From: Paraspadella gotoi
Lineage: Eukaryota; Chaetognatha
NCBI GenBank assembly: GCA_051294375.1
Contig: CM119263.1
Span: forward strand, 31,727,476 to 31,791,475
Length of the DNA stretch: 64,000 nt
Reading direction: 5' to 3'
The notes below the pieces were generated by a model. It worked only from the letters and a program-made list of their open reading frames with translations, did not search any database and was not told the origin of the DNA. Shown one piece after another: positions 46,581 through 57,422 of this stretch; the stretch's first letter is position 1; each line of letters begins with the position of its first letter. Position numbers and translations under genes: made by a program.

Positions 46581-46939
46581 GCGGGGATTCAAAACTTTAG
46601 TCTTGAAGTCTACTTTCAGGTAAAAAAATTAATTAATTTTTTTAATCAATCTTATCTTTTTTTGATGGATTCTGATAGAGCATAAAAAGTTAAATAAAAA
46701 AAAAAACTACAACTTTCAAAGATTCTTATATTTTCTTGGAGAAAATTTAAAAAAAATAATAAAATAATCGAAAGATGATGATGATGATTATAAATAGTTT
46801 TTTTTATATTTTTCACCCACTTATCGAAAAAAGAATTATACTTTGTGTAGACAACTTTTTGCAAGATTCCTGAATTTTACCTTAAAAATAAAAAAAATCC
46901 TAAAAAAATTTTTAGCCTTTAAAATTAATATATGGGGTT

Positions 46940-47207
46940 GAAGAGGCTTGGGTTTTACAGGGCGCCACACCCGCAGCGGTGTCACCTCGTGGCGACAGCA
47001 AGACAGCATGTTCATGTAGTCCAGAGCTTTGGATCTGGCAGTAGGCCTATGCCTACAGGCGGTTACCCGGTCCATCCCATCTTTCTACATGACAACCTCA
47101 AGGCTCGAACCAGGGACGCACATTGGATGGTGCATTAGTCCACTGAGCCACTGAGGCGCTGCGAAAGAAACAGCTTTAATCCATCTGTGGTGATAGGACC
47201 ACCAGAC
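46940..47207 (-). mobile_element. tRNA-derived SINE, copy 1
   Basis: On the minus strand TGGCTCAGTGG (47150-47140) is a perfect pol III box A and GGTTCGAGCCT (47111-47101) a good box B, at tRNA-like spacing. The body runs on to about 46940 and matches copy 2 over its whole length. The 5' end is near 47163; extra shared sequence (47164-47207) may belong to the element or to a larger duplication. Confidence 0.75.
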
Positions 47208-47396
47208 AGCCGCCCCCGGACTCTCGCATATGAGAGTACGAAGCAGGGGGATGAAGCGCATGTCTCTCCGCTGAACCCTTCTTCATTCTGGTGCCTTGCT
47301 TTGAGTGGCAGCTGCGTAGCTCAAACCACATCAAGGGCAGAGGAGTATTATCATGCCCGGTTGGTTGCGTGTTCGTATCACGTCGGACTCACCATT
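47208..47396 (+). repeat. Sequence between SINE copies, second tRNA-like stretch
   Basis: GC-rich. Contains GTGTTCGTATCAC (box-B-like) about 45 nt after TAGCTCAAACC. It could be a different SINE head or decayed element. Confidence 0.35.
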
Positions 47397-47655
47397 GAAG
47401 AGGCTGGTTTTTCAGGGCGCCACACCCGCAGCGGTGTCACCTCGTGGCGACAGCGAGACAGCATGTTCATGTAGTCCAGAGCTTTGGATCTGGCAGTAGG
47501 CCCATGCCAACAGGCGGGTTACCCGGTCCATCCCACTTTCTACATGACAACCTCAGGGCTCGAACCAGGACGCACATTGGGATGGTGCATTAGTCCACTG
47601 AGGCGCTGCGAAAGAAACAGCTTTAATCCATCTATGGTGATAGGACCACCAGAGG
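47397..47655 (-). mobile_element. tRNA-derived SINE, copy 2
   Basis: Direct repeat of copy 1 with about 95% identity by eye. Box B is kept (47565-47556), but box A has lost about 8 bp (TGGCTCAGTGG reduced to CAGTGG), so this copy should be transcriptionally weak. Confidence 0.75.
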
Positions 47656-47792
47656 GTAATATTATATTAAATTTTTTAAAAAAATGTTGAAATTTTCGTT
47701 AGATTCAAATTTCTTAACCAGCTTACTGAGTAAGGCTACTCCTAGTCTACGAGGCTACTCCTAGTCTAAGACCCAGATCCGTGACTCGGGAA

Positions 47793-47975
47793 GGGGACGA
47801 CGAGGGGATGAGGAGGAGGGGACGACGAGGGGATGAGGAGGAGGGGACGACGAGGGGATGAGGAGGAGGGGACGACGAGGGGATGAGGAGGAGGGGACGA
47901 CGAGGGGATGAGGAGGAGGGGACGACGAGGGGATGAGGAGGAGGGGACGACGAGGGGATAAGGAGGAGGGGACGA
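47793..47975. repeat. 27-bp tandem repeat
   Basis: About seven nearly perfect copies of GACGACGAGGGGATGAGGAG plus GAGGGGA. The unit is a multiple of three, so Ser/Pro-rich frames stay open on the minus strand; no other sign of coding. Confidence 0.95.
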
Positions 47976-48335
47976 ATATTGTACCTCATTGAGATTTGAA
48001 CTCGGGACCTTTGAAACATTTATTGACTTCTTCAACCAACTTTAGTCCAATTATCTCATCTCATCTCATCTCCGAGAGAGAGAGAGAGAAAGAGAGAATA
48101 AGAGAGAAAAAGAGAGAGAGAGAGATTCAACGAGCAAAATCGCAAGGCAATCAATTATCTCACTCTTAACCCCGCTAATGCAGCACCCGATGCTCTACTG
48201 GCCGTTCCGATGCCCACCCAATGCGCAATGCCGCTCCGATGCCCCACCTAATGCCCCAATGCCCCACCCGGCTCGTTTGGTCGAATCCTCCCTCACGTTT
48301 CCTCCTTTTATTGAGGCCATAAAAATTCCAGGAGG
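47976..48335. other. No gene; GC-rich patch
   Basis: (GA)n at 48074-48125, then CCGATGCCCCACCTAATGCC-type short imperfect repeats (48180-48290). Confidence 0.5.
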
Positions 48336-48665
48336 CATTTAAACGGTGCAAGTAGAAGTCCTTAACCTTTCTATCCTTTGCCTCTCTTTTTCACCTCTCT
48401 TTCACTTTTCTACATTTAAACGGTGCAAGTAGAAGTCCTTAACCTTCCTATCCTTTGCCTCTCTTTTTCACCTCTCTTTCACTTTTCTACATTTACACGG
48501 TGCAAGTAAAGGTCCTTAACTTTTCTATTCTTTGCCTCTCTTTTTCACCTCTCTTTCACTTTTCTCCATTTAAACGGTGCAAGTAGAAGTCCTTAACCTT
48601 TCTATTCTTTGCCTCTCTTTTTTACAAAGCCTCTCTTTAACCTCTCTGCATTTAAACGTTGCCAG
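48336..48665. repeat. 77-bp tandem repeat
   Basis: Four to five units starting CATTTAAACGGTGCAAGTAG at 48336, 48413, 48490, 48567 and (diverged) 48649. Confidence 0.9.
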
Positions 48666-49029
48666 TATAAGTCCTTAACGTTTTTATCCTTTTCCTCTCT
48701 TTTTCACAAAGCTTCTCTTTCGCTTCCCTGCCTTTTGTGTTACTTTACCTATCTTTCCCTCCTTCACTTTTCCGCTTCTCTTTTCGGTTCATTTCCTTTC
48801 CTTCTCTTCTTGATTCAAAATGACGTCAGCAAATATCATTAATTTTCTTTTTTTTCTCGAACACCAAATAATTGGCGTCACATCATCCACACACAAAACT
48901 CTAAAAGTCTCAAGAGACGCAAAACATTTATAAAAATTTTCACATAAAAAATCTCACAGCATAAACAAGTCTCACCATTTACTTTTCTCCCTCAAAACAT
49001 CTTCTCAGGCCTTTTCTAATTCTCTCTCG

Positions 49030-49400
49030 GCGCCTTTAATTCCCTAATGGCCTCTTCTAATTTACTTTTGGCCAGTTTAAATTCCCTAAAGGCCTCTTAT
49101 AATTTCCTTCTGGCCAGTTCTAAATCCCTAATGGCCTCTTCTAATTTTCTTCTGGCCAGTTCTAATTCCCTAATGGCCTCTTATAATTTACTTCTGGCCA
49201 GTTCTAATTCCCTGATGGCCTCTTATAATTTACTTTTGGCCAGTTCTAATTCCCTAATGGCCTCTTATAATTTACTTCTGGCCAGTTCTAATTCCCTGAT
49301 GGCCTCTTATAATTTACTTCTGGCCAGTTCAAATTCCATAATGGCCTCTTATAATTTTCTTCTGGCCAGTTCTAATTCCCTAATGGTGTCTTATAATTTA
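49030..49400. repeat. 42-bp tandem repeat
   Basis: About nine units of CTGGCCAGTTCTAATTCCCT...ATGGCCTCTTATAATTTACT. Because 42 is divisible by three, a 145-residue frame (49047-49484) made of 14-residue repeats (ASSNSLMASYNLLL) stays open. Protein coding is possible but unsupported. Confidence 0.85.
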
Positions 49401-49559
49401 CTTCTGTTTGCATCTTTTTTTCTCTGGCCACGTATAATTCCCTTTATTTTCCGTCTATTTCTGATTCGCTCTGGCCACTTCTAAGTCTCAGTGGACTCTT
49501 TTGTCTCATCGTTTGGCCTCATCTTTCCAAGTCTCACAAAAAATTCGAAAACTTTTCGG

Positions 49560-50265
49560 ACCTTATCGTTGTCGTTGTAGTCGTCGTCTTCGTCGTTGTC
49601 GTCGTCTTCGTCGTTGTCGTCGTCGTTTATTAAAGAAAAAATCCTTCCACTAATGAGATAATTTCCTTTATTTTCTTTTCTAAAGATAAAATGTTTTAAG
49701 CAGAAAACCAAAAACCTAAAAAACAAAATAAAATATATATATAATATTGTCTTATAATATTTAGAAATTTTAGACGAAGTCATTAGCTGATTTCCTACAA
49801 AAAATAAATAAGTATAGAATAAAATGTTTCTTTGTTGACTTAAACTGACGGAAAAGAAAATTGAAACGGATTCAAAGAACAACAACAACACAACAAAAAT
49901 AATAAAAACTAAAACAACAACAACAACAACAAAAATAAAACGAAAATAACAAAAACAAAAACAAGAATCAAAACAATAAAAGCAACGACCTTTTACAAAC
50001 ATCTTTTTTTCCTTCGTCCGTCCGTCCGTCCACCTTTGTCCTTCCGTCCGTCCGTTCGTCCGTCCGTCCGTCTGACCGTGCGTCCGTCCTTTGTCCGTCC
50101 GTGCGTCCATCCTTCGTCCGTCCGTCAATCCGTCCGTGCGTTCGTTCTTAGTCCGTCCGCCCTCCGTCCATCCGTGCGTCCATCCTTCGTCAGTGCGTTC
50201 TTCGTCTGTCCGTCCTCCGTCCGTTCGTGCGTTCATCCTTCCTCCGTCCGTCCGTCCGTCCGTCC
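49560..50265. repeat. (GTC)n, (AAC)n and (GTCC)n arrays
   Basis: GTCGTC at 49565-49628, AACAAC at 49880-49935, and a 250-bp GTCCGTCC array (50015-50265) with inserted GCGTCCATCCTTC units. Confidence 0.9.
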
Positions 50266-50619
50266 AGACTTTCCTTTACGACTTAATCCTTTTAGGTGAT
50301 TTTTTTCCTTAACTTTTTTCAGATTTTTTTCTCTTTTTTTTTAATTTTTTTCCTTTTTTTTCTCTTTTTCTAAACAATTTTTTGGGGTCTTTTTTTCCCC
50401 CTCAACTTTTTTTCATAATACTTTTATTTGCTTTTAATATTTCTTTTTCCCATTTTTTTTTACAATTATGATATTTTGCCTTTTTCTTTTCCTAAAAACG
50501 AATTTTAAAATAGGCAATTTTGATTTCACATATTCACTCTTTGTTTTGTCTCTTGTAATTTACTCCATCTTTGTTTTTTTTCTCCTTGTTTTCGTTCCAG
50601 AATCTTTTTTTCTTCGTCC

Positions 50620-51040
50620 TCGCTTCCTCCTCCTCCTCTTCCTCCTACTCTTCTTCTTTCTCCTCCTCCTCTTCCTCCTACTCTTCTTCTTTCTCCTCCT
50701 CCTCTTCCTCCTACTCTTCTTTCTCCTCCTCCTCCTCTTTTTGGCCAAAAAGACGAATTCGATTCTGAAATCGTCTCATCAACTTTGATGCCGACGACGT
50801 TTATCGCAAACAAAAGGCGAGAGGGAGAGGGAGAGAGGGAGAGAGAGAGGGGAGAAGAGAGAGAGGATCAAGAAGGGAGAGAGAGGGAGGGAGAAGGAGG
50901 GGGAGAGAGGAAGGGAAGAGAGAGAAAGGGAGAGAGAGAGGCTCGAGGGGGAGAGAGAGCGGGAGAAAGGAAGAGAGAGAGAAGGAGGGGAGGAGAGAGA
51001 AACGATCAAGAAGTGAGAGAGAGAGAAGGAGAGAGAGACT
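50620..51040. repeat. (CCTCCTCTT)n and GA-rich tract
   Basis: About three units of CTCCTCCTCTTCCTCCTACT (50620-50740) followed by purine-rich GAGAGGGAGAGA sequence (50815-51040). Confidence 0.85.
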
Positions 51041-51482
51041 CGCCAATCAGACTGACTCGCCAATCAGACTGATTCGCCAATTAGATTGATTCGCCAATTA
51101 GATTGATTCGCCAATCAGACTGATTCGCTAATTAAACTGATTTGCCAATCAGACTGATTCGCCAATTAGAATGACTCACCAATCAGATTGACTTGTCAAT
51201 CAGAATGACTCGCCAATCAGACTGACTCGGCAATCAGAATGACTCGCCAATCAGACTGACAGGCCAATCAGACTGACTCGCCAATCAGACTGATTCGCCA
51301 ACTTGACTGATTCGCCAATTTGACTGATTCGCCAATTAGACTGAATCGCCAATCAGACTGATTCGCCAATCAGACTGATTCGCCAATCAGACTGACTGGC
51401 CAATCAGAATGGATTGCTAATCAGAATGACTCGCCAATCAGACTGACTAGCCAATCAGACTGACTCGCCAATCAAAATGATT
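51041..51482. repeat. 17-bp tandem array with CCAAT in nearly every unit
   Basis: About 26 units of GACTGATTCGCCAATCA. Variation is concentrated at a few positions (ACT/ATT, CGC/GGC, CAG/TAG) while the CCAAT or ATTGG core is mostly kept. CCAAT is the binding core of NF-Y; whether that matters here is unknown. Confidence 0.9.
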
Positions 51483-51539
51483 CGAATTTGAAATTTGAAA
51501 GAAATGAAAAATTTAAAGGGAGACAAAGAAGAAAGTAAA

Positions 51540-51553
51540 ATGATGATGATGAC

Positions 51554-51586
<33 letters not shown>
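51540..51586. repeat. (GAT)n array
   Basis: About 45 bp, followed by (GA)n at 51679-51705. Confidence 0.9.
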
Positions 51587-51673
51587 TTATGTAAGAAAGA
51601 TATTAAATATTAGGTAAAGAAACGCAATAATATAGCAATTACTAGTTGAAAATGACAACTATCGGGAGACAGA

Positions 51674-51709
<36 letters not shown>

Positions 51710-51789
51710 ACGAGAGCCGAGGGCGGTGAAAGAAAATCGCCGGAGAAAAACAAAGAGAGAAATATGCGTCTCCATTTTCTTCTTATTGC

Positions 51790-52160
51790 TTCTCTTTTCT
51801 TTTTTTTCTTTCTTTTCTTTTCTTTTCTTTTCTTTTCTTTTCTTTCTTTTCTTTCTTTTCTTTTCTTTTCTTTTCTTTCTTTTCTTTTCTTTTCTTTCTT
51901 TCTTTCTTCTTTATTTCTTCTTTTGTCTTTTTTTTTATCTTTTTCTTTCTTCTTATGTCTTTTTCTTTTCTTTCTTTTCTTTTCTTTCTTTTTCTTTTTC
52001 TTTTCTTTCTTCTTTTCTTTCTTTCTCTTTTCTTTTCTTTCCTTTTTTTATCTCTTTCTTTTTTTTCTTATTTTTCATTTTTTTCTTTTCTTTCATTTTT
52101 TCCCTTTTTTTTCTTTTCTTTTCCTTTTTTCTTTCTTTTCTTTTTCACCTTAAATTCTTT
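51790..52160. repeat. (TTTTC)n pyrimidine tract
   Basis: About 370 bp of TTTTC/TTTC units; Phe/Leu/Ser frames are artefacts. Confidence 0.9.
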
Positions 52161-52775
52161 TCTTTTCTTTCGAATTTAATAGCAAAAAACTTAACTTCTT
52201 GTCTCTTTATTATTATTTGTTTTGAATGAATTTTTTTTTCTCATTTTATTCCAACTTTTTCTTTCATTTGTTTGTTTGGGATTTTCTCTGCTTTAATGAA
52301 AATCTCTCGTCATTAGTTTCAAATATTAAAAAAAAAAATTCAAAAAATTTAAAAAAATGTGGAATTAGGTTTTTTTTTCTGTGGAATCGTTTGAAAATAA
52401 AACGTAAAATTGACGAAAAACGAAAAACTAAACCACTAAACTTAACAACTAAACTTTTTATAGTTTATCTAAAAAGGATAAAGATGATAAATTTAAAAAA
52501 ATTCCTGTCAACAAAAATGTAAGGTTTAATTTCGAAAAAAATTAAAGGAGGAAATTAAAATAGATTGTGGACGTTTAACCTAAATGAGTTCAGGTGTATT
52601 CTTTGATATGACAAAAAACGAAACAGTAAAATCTTGTTAAACGAGAGTTGCTTAAAAAAAGCTTAAAATTGTTTTTTGAACATATGAAAAGTTACTTTTT
52701 CAAATTATTCCTAAAAGGGTTTTTGGCAGAAAATTCCAGAAAATTATTCCAAAGCGACGCGTCCTCTTTTTCCTT
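52161..52775. other. AT-rich, no gene recognised
   Basis: Open frames here are short and of A/T-biased composition only. Confidence 0.5.
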
Positions 52776-52779
52776 AGTG

Positions 52780-52810
52780 AGAGAGAGAGGGAGAGAGAGA
52801 GAGAGAGAAT

Positions 52811-52843
<33 letters not shown>

Positions 52844-52985
52844 GAAGAGAGAGAGAGAGAGCGAGCGAAGAGAGTGAGTGAGAGAGAGAGAGAGATAGAG
52901 AATGAGAGAGAGAGAGAGAAAGAGAGAGAGAAGAGAGAGAAGAGAGAGGAGAGAGATAGAGTGAGAGAGAGAGAGAGAGACGCAG
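52780..52985. repeat. GA-rich microsatellite
   Basis: Interrupted GA over 200 bp; purine-rich sequence continues to about 53300. Confidence 0.9.
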
Positions 52986-53596
52986 GTAAAGGACTTAATT
53001 AGTTTTGTCGGCGAAAGATTCGGTTCTTCGGGTTAAATTTGAAAGAAAGGACTGAAGCAGAAAAATTAGAGAGTTAAAGAGATAGGTGGTGAAAAGAGAG
53101 GAGATGGAGACCTAGAGGGGTAAAGAGATAAGAAAAAGTAAGGTCAGGAAAAGATAAGAAAAAAATTAGAAGTGAAGAAAGAAAGAAATTAAAGTTAAAG
53201 ATAGATAAGAAAGAATAAAAGGTTATGTGAGAAGAAAGTAAAGTAAACTTAAGATAAGAAAGAGAGAAAAATAGATAATAAAAAATCTAGAACATATTAA
53301 GGATTAATAACAAAAAGAAAATGAGCAATAAGGAAAAAAAAAAGAAAGAAAGGAAAGCTTGTCAGAATTACTAATAAATCACTGCGTTGATGCTTAAGCA
53401 TCTGGGTGTAAATCCGAGATGTTGTAGCTGATATTATTTCAAAAGAGAGAGGGAGAAAGAGCGAGAGCGAGACAAATAGAAACAGAGAGAGGGAGTGACT
53501 CAAAGAGAGAGAGTGATAGAGAATGTGAAAAGACCTGGACTCATTTTTTCATTCCTGTGAAAATTACTTGCCAAGTTCTGTAGAGGGAGAGTCTCA

Positions 53597-53599
<3 letters not shown>

Positions 53600-53690
<91 letters not shown>
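53600..53690. repeat. (CT)n microsatellite
   Basis: About 90 bp of pure CT. Confidence 0.95.
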
Positions 53691-53693
<3 letters not shown>

Positions 53694-53884
53694 CCATCTA
53701 ATGGAAACTCGGACAATGAACATCTGCCTTCAGTTCCCACAGTTTTCATCTCCATGAAACTTTTTTTGGGAAAAAGAAAAGAGAAAAGAGAAGAGGGAAA
53801 TAAAGAGAGGAGAAAGACAAAGGAGAAAGACAAAGGAGTGAGTCAGGATTTTTTTATTTCAAAAATAATTAAAACAGAAGATAC

Positions 53885-53980
53885 ATAATGACATAATGAC
53901 GTAAAAGACAATGACGTTATGACTAAAATGACCCAAAATGACATAACGACATAATGACGCAATGACGTAATGAATAAAGG
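53885..53980. repeat. ACATAATGACG short tandem repeat
   Basis: Diverged units of ATAATGACGTA and AATGACATAACG; contains several TGACG motifs (CREB/ATF-like half sites). Confidence 0.65.
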
Positions 53981-53991
53981 ACCAAACATGA

Positions 53992-54174
53992 CTAAAATAG
54001 GGCAAAAAAGATTGTTCGAAAATTGGCTTGGCTCTGCGAAGAGGCTTTGGGTCCTCCCAATTTTTCTTGTTTTTTAGGCCGTAAAGAAGCTTGAATGCTC
54101 GGGAGAAAGCCGCCTTGGCTAATGGTGACCCCAGAAAGCAGTTTGTTAAGCACCTCGTCGTTTCGGATAGCGAG
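53992..54174 (-). CDS. Histone H2A-like gene, exon 2
   Basis: Minus-strand exon after TTTTCTCTTAG. It reads [20 protein letters not shown] then [18 protein letters not shown], the alpha-3/C-helix and docking domain of H2A, then [13 protein letters not shown] and ten further residues to a TAG (53992-53994). The SSQSQ ending recalls the H2A.X tail, whose SQ(E/D)-aromatic motif carries the DNA-damage phosphorylation site; here the acidic residue is replaced (SQANF) and the tail is extended. Frame and stop are intact. Confidence 0.7.
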   Translation of the reverse strand, partial: LAIRNDEVLNKLLSGVTISQGGFLPSIQASLRPKKQEKLGGPKASSQSQANFRTIFFALF

Positions 54175-54279
54175 CTAAGAGAAAAAAAATATTTTGAAAT
54201 ATTATAATCTAATAAATTTATTTATATTTTCATGGCAAATTAAGCCAAATAAATCTAAAAATATATTTGATGTTCCGAC
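54175..54279 (-). other. Intron of the H2A-like gene
   Basis: 105 bp, AT-rich, GTCGGA...TTCTCTTAG. The donor is weak but the splice restores HLQ|LAI exactly as in H2A. Confidence 0.65.
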
Positions 54280-54419
54280 CTGCAGGTGTCGAGGAATAAT
54301 TCTACTTTTTTTGTTGTCACGAGACGCGTTTCCAGCTTTTCGAAGAAGACGATGGAGTCGCCCCACGGGAAACTGGGCGAAATGCTCTTCGATGCCCCCT
54401 TGCCGTATGACGGAGCAGT

Positions 54420-54423
<4 letters not shown>
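54280..54423 (-). pseudogene. Histone H2A-like gene, exon 1, with a deletion in the fold
   Basis: Minus-strand exon with [13 protein letters not shown] (54375 downward) joined directly to [19 protein letters not shown]. Canonical H2A has about 29 residues between these blocks (end of alpha-1, loop 1, most of alpha-2), so the fold is incomplete. Upstream the frame runs as [16 protein letters not shown] into the (GA)n array; no normal H2A N-tail or clear ATG is seen. The most likely reading is a decayed gene, but the open frame, splice sites and stop are all kept. An assembly deletion is the alternative. Confidence 0.65.

Positions 54424-54484
<61 letters not shown>
54422..54484. repeat. (CT)n microsatellite
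   Basis: Sits where the 5' end of the H2A-like gene should be. Confidence 0.95.
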
Positions 54485-54487
<3 letters not shown>

Positions 54488-54554
54488 GGCTGGATGACAG
54501 GATCGGGATCGACCAAAACGACGACGATAATTTGAATGATGGATTAATTGTTTA

Positions 54555-54660
54555 GGGTTTCGGTTAGGGATAAGGTTAATTTAGGGAATAGATATTAGGA
54601 ATTAGGGTTGGGATTAGGGTTAGGGTTTAGGGTTGGGATTAGGGTTAGGGATTAGGTTCT
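54555..54660. repeat. Degenerate TTAGGG-like interstitial repeat
   Basis: Longest such patch in the window: GGGTTGGGATTAGGGTTAGG-type units, about 14 imperfect copies. Confidence 0.65.
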
Positions 54661-54699
54661 TTTTCCCGACGCTACTTTTGCAACAATAAAATTCTGGCT

Positions 54700-55400
54700 T
54701 GCTGGGTGACTCAGCGAGAGAAAGAATTAAGCCTCCGTCAGGATCGGGATCGACAGAAACGACGATGATAGTTAAAACGATGGAGGAAGCAGTTGTGATA
54801 GTGAGAGCGATGACAAAAAGAGTGATGCATAAAACGATGATGGAAGCAGCAAAAGATACGATTATTGTGCGTGTGTTTGAGTCCGCTGCTTCAAGAGCCA
54901 CAGCAAGGGGGCTTCTTTAAAAAAAAGTGCCGGAAACTAGAGGCCAGCTCTCGAGGATCGACTTTTCGCATTGACCTTTCCGTCCTTTCCGCGCCCGGAC
55001 ATGTTTGAGTCCTCTTAATAATGTTGGGTTGCAAGACTCTGCAAGCTCTAATTTATTCACCGAGTTCCTGTCTTATCTATTAATGAAGTGATATATAGTA
55101 ATATCTCTATAAACCGTTTGTATAAAAAGCATTATCTCCAATAATTTCTCTTTGTCAACCTCGACTGACTAGTATTATAAATTATAACTTCTATTATTAT
55201 TATTATTCTATCATTCAATCATTATTATTATTATTTCTATTATAAATTATAATTTCTATTAATTCTATTGTTATTTCTATTAAAAATTGTAATTTATAAT
55301 ATAATTTATTTTATTATTCTATTATTTTATTATTATTTCTATTATAAATTATAAATTTTTATTTTTATTCTCCCTTCTAGAGATTCCAAGTTTTTCTTTA
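54700..55400. other. No gene; (ATT)n at 55195-55370
   Basis: A GGATCGGGATCGAC block (54739-54755) repeats one at 54499-54515. The rest is AT-rich with ATT/TATTA repeats. Confidence 0.5.
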
Positions 55401-55479
55401 TTGCACCAAGTCCTTACCAATGACCTTGAAATGACCTCAGCTCAAGAAACGATTCCGATATCATTTAGCTTTGACCGAA

Positions 55480-55482
55480 AGC

Positions 55483-55535
<53 letters not shown>
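55480..55535. repeat. (GA)n microsatellite
   Basis: About 55 bp. Confidence 0.95.
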
Positions 55536-55538
<3 letters not shown>

Positions 55539-55624
55539 TCTCGTTTTTGCCCAAAACGTGATGTAGAATCGAGTGGTGTTGCCATTACGGGCATCTCAAA
55601 ACTATTTTGTCCATATTTTTGCCA

Positions 55625-56060
55625 CTTTTAACATTTTAGCCATTTTTGCCACTTCTACCATTTCGTTCATCTTTGTGCCACTTTCCAGCGTTCAACACCA
55701 ATTTCTTATTCCATTTTCCAGTATTCATTACTAGATTCTTTTCCCATTTTCCAGCGTTCACAGGCCATTTCTTTTTCCATTTTCCAGCGTTTTCCACCAA
55801 TTAATTTTTCCATTTTTCAGTGTACATTCAACAATTTCTTTTATTATTTTCCAGTGTTCACTACCCATTTCTTTTTTCATTTTCCAGCGTTCATTGCCTT
55901 TTTCTGTTTCCATTTCCAGCGTTCTCCACCCATTTTTTTTCCATTTTCCAGCGTTCACCGCCCATTTCTTTTTCTATTTTCCAGTGTTCATTCAACAATT
56001 TCTTTTATTATTTTCCAGCGTTCACCGCCCATTTATTTTACTATTTTCCAGTCTTCACAA
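55625..56060. repeat. 36-40-bp tandem repeat
   Basis: About ten units of TTTTCCATTTTCCAGCGTTC plus ACCGCCCATTTC. The Phe/Pro/Ser frames on both strands are artefacts. Confidence 0.85.
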
Positions 56061-56519
56061 TCAATATCTCATCTCATTTTCCTGTCTTTTCCATTCCCTC
56101 TTCCATTCCTTTTAGAAAAAAAATGTTTTCATCCACAAAAGAAGAAATAAATCTGTTTCGCGCAAAGAAATTCTCCTCAAATATTCATCTTTCTTCTTTT
56201 ACTCCTTTATGTTCCTGAGATGTTTTCCCTTTTTCTTCTTATAATGACTTTCTTTATATATTCAATACAAAATTTGGGCTTAATTGGTTTATTTTTAGTA
56301 ATTAATTTATTATCTATTTTAAAAATTTATTGAATTTTTTGAAGTTTAATCTTCAAAGTATTTTTTTAGTTATTAGTTTATTAGTCATAGGAGTATTTCT
56401 TTAAAATTTAAAAAAAATTTAAATCAATAATTCTTTTGAATGAAACTAAATTAGTAAAAAGAGATAAAACAACTTTAAAGAAACCCATAAATTTTTTTAA
56501 GCTAAAAGATCGCAGTTAT

Positions 56520-56645
56520 TGTTGACATCGTTATTGTTGTCGTCGTCATCGTCGTCATATTCGTCATCGTCATAATCGTCGTCGTCGTCATCATCATCGT
56601 CATCATCGTCGTCGTCATCTTCATCATCGTCGTCGTCCTCGCAAA
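56520..56645. repeat. (GTC)n/(ATC)n trinucleotide array
   Basis: About 120 bp of GTCGTC and ATCGTC. The flank at 56645-56715 (minus: KLRIDLLNIKGADKHIVN) is open but not recognised. Confidence 0.85.
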
Positions 56646-56789
56646 GGAGTTTACGATGTGTTTGTCGGCTCCTTTGATGTTCAGAAGGTCGATTCGCAAC
56701 TTAACTTCAAATTAGCTAAAACATTAAAAACATCATTTTTATAAACAAACCTCTCACTCACTCTTTCTTTTTTATTCTTTTCTGTCTAT

Positions 56790-56823
56790 CTCTCTTCCTC
56801 TCTCTCTCTCTCTCCCTCTGCTC

Positions 56824-56905
<82 letters not shown>
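56790..56905. repeat. (CT)n microsatellite
   Basis: Two CT blocks separated by GCTCATTTCC. A further CT run is at 57388-57420. Confidence 0.95.
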
Positions 56906-56907
<2 letters not shown>

Positions 56908-57154
56908 CAATGCATTCCTCCCTCTCTGTTTACTCCTACTATTTACATATTCTTTTTGAAGGACTCAGTGCGTTGGTCGGTCGGTCAGTCTAACATTGAA
57001 TGCAAAAAAATAAGTAGGAATATCTTAAAGAGGCACATAGTATATCGAAGTCCTTTAGATCTTGGTCCATTGAAAAATGGCAAATAACATCTTTTACTCT
57101 TGATGTATTGCATTTAAACAATATCTTTCAATTCTCAGTCAATCGTTAGGCTCT

Positions 57155-57290
57155 CTTTTCCGAGAGTGCCTCATTTCTGGGCTCTCTTTTCCAAGAGTGC
57201 CTCTTTTCTGGGCTCTCTTTTCCAAGAGTGCCAATTTTCTGGGCTCTCTTTTCCGAGAGTACCCCATATCTGGGCTCTCTTAGCCATAAA
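57155..57290. repeat. ~34-bp tandem repeat with hairpin (CTCTCTTTTCCGAGAG)
   Basis: Four units of GGGCTCTCTTTTCCGAGAGT plus GCCTCATTTCT. Each contains the inverted CTCTC...GAGAG. Related units are at 8575-8645 (reverse). Confidence 0.8.
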
Positions 57291-57383
57291 AATATAATAA
57301 TCATTTGAAAAATGATTAGAATATAAAATACTTGTAGTTTAAAGTTTTTTTGATTGTTTGAATCTAGATAGATTTAGTAAGAT

Positions 57384-57422
<39 letters not shown>

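Noticed and set aside
45846-46592. 248-residue minus-strand frame
   Set aside because: Encoded by the 68-71-bp purine minisatellite; only Ser, Leu, Phe and Pro.
47747-48035. Pro/Ser-rich minus-strand frames
   Set aside because: 27-bp tandem repeat with a unit divisible by three; no support for coding.
50036-50312. Ser/Val/Arg/Pro repeat frames
   Set aside because: Translation of the (GTCC)n array.
51041-51482. 17-bp array considered as a CRISPR-like array
   Set aside because: No spacers; a plain tandem repeat.
54620-54901. 93-residue minus-strand hydrophobic frame
   Set aside because: Overlaps the TTAGGG-like patch and has no family likeness or exon borders.
56640-56715. Coding exon on the minus strand (KLRIDLLNIKGADKHIVN)
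   Set aside because: Open and plausible looking, but short, unrecognised and flanked by a trinucleotide repeat; splice sites not convincing.
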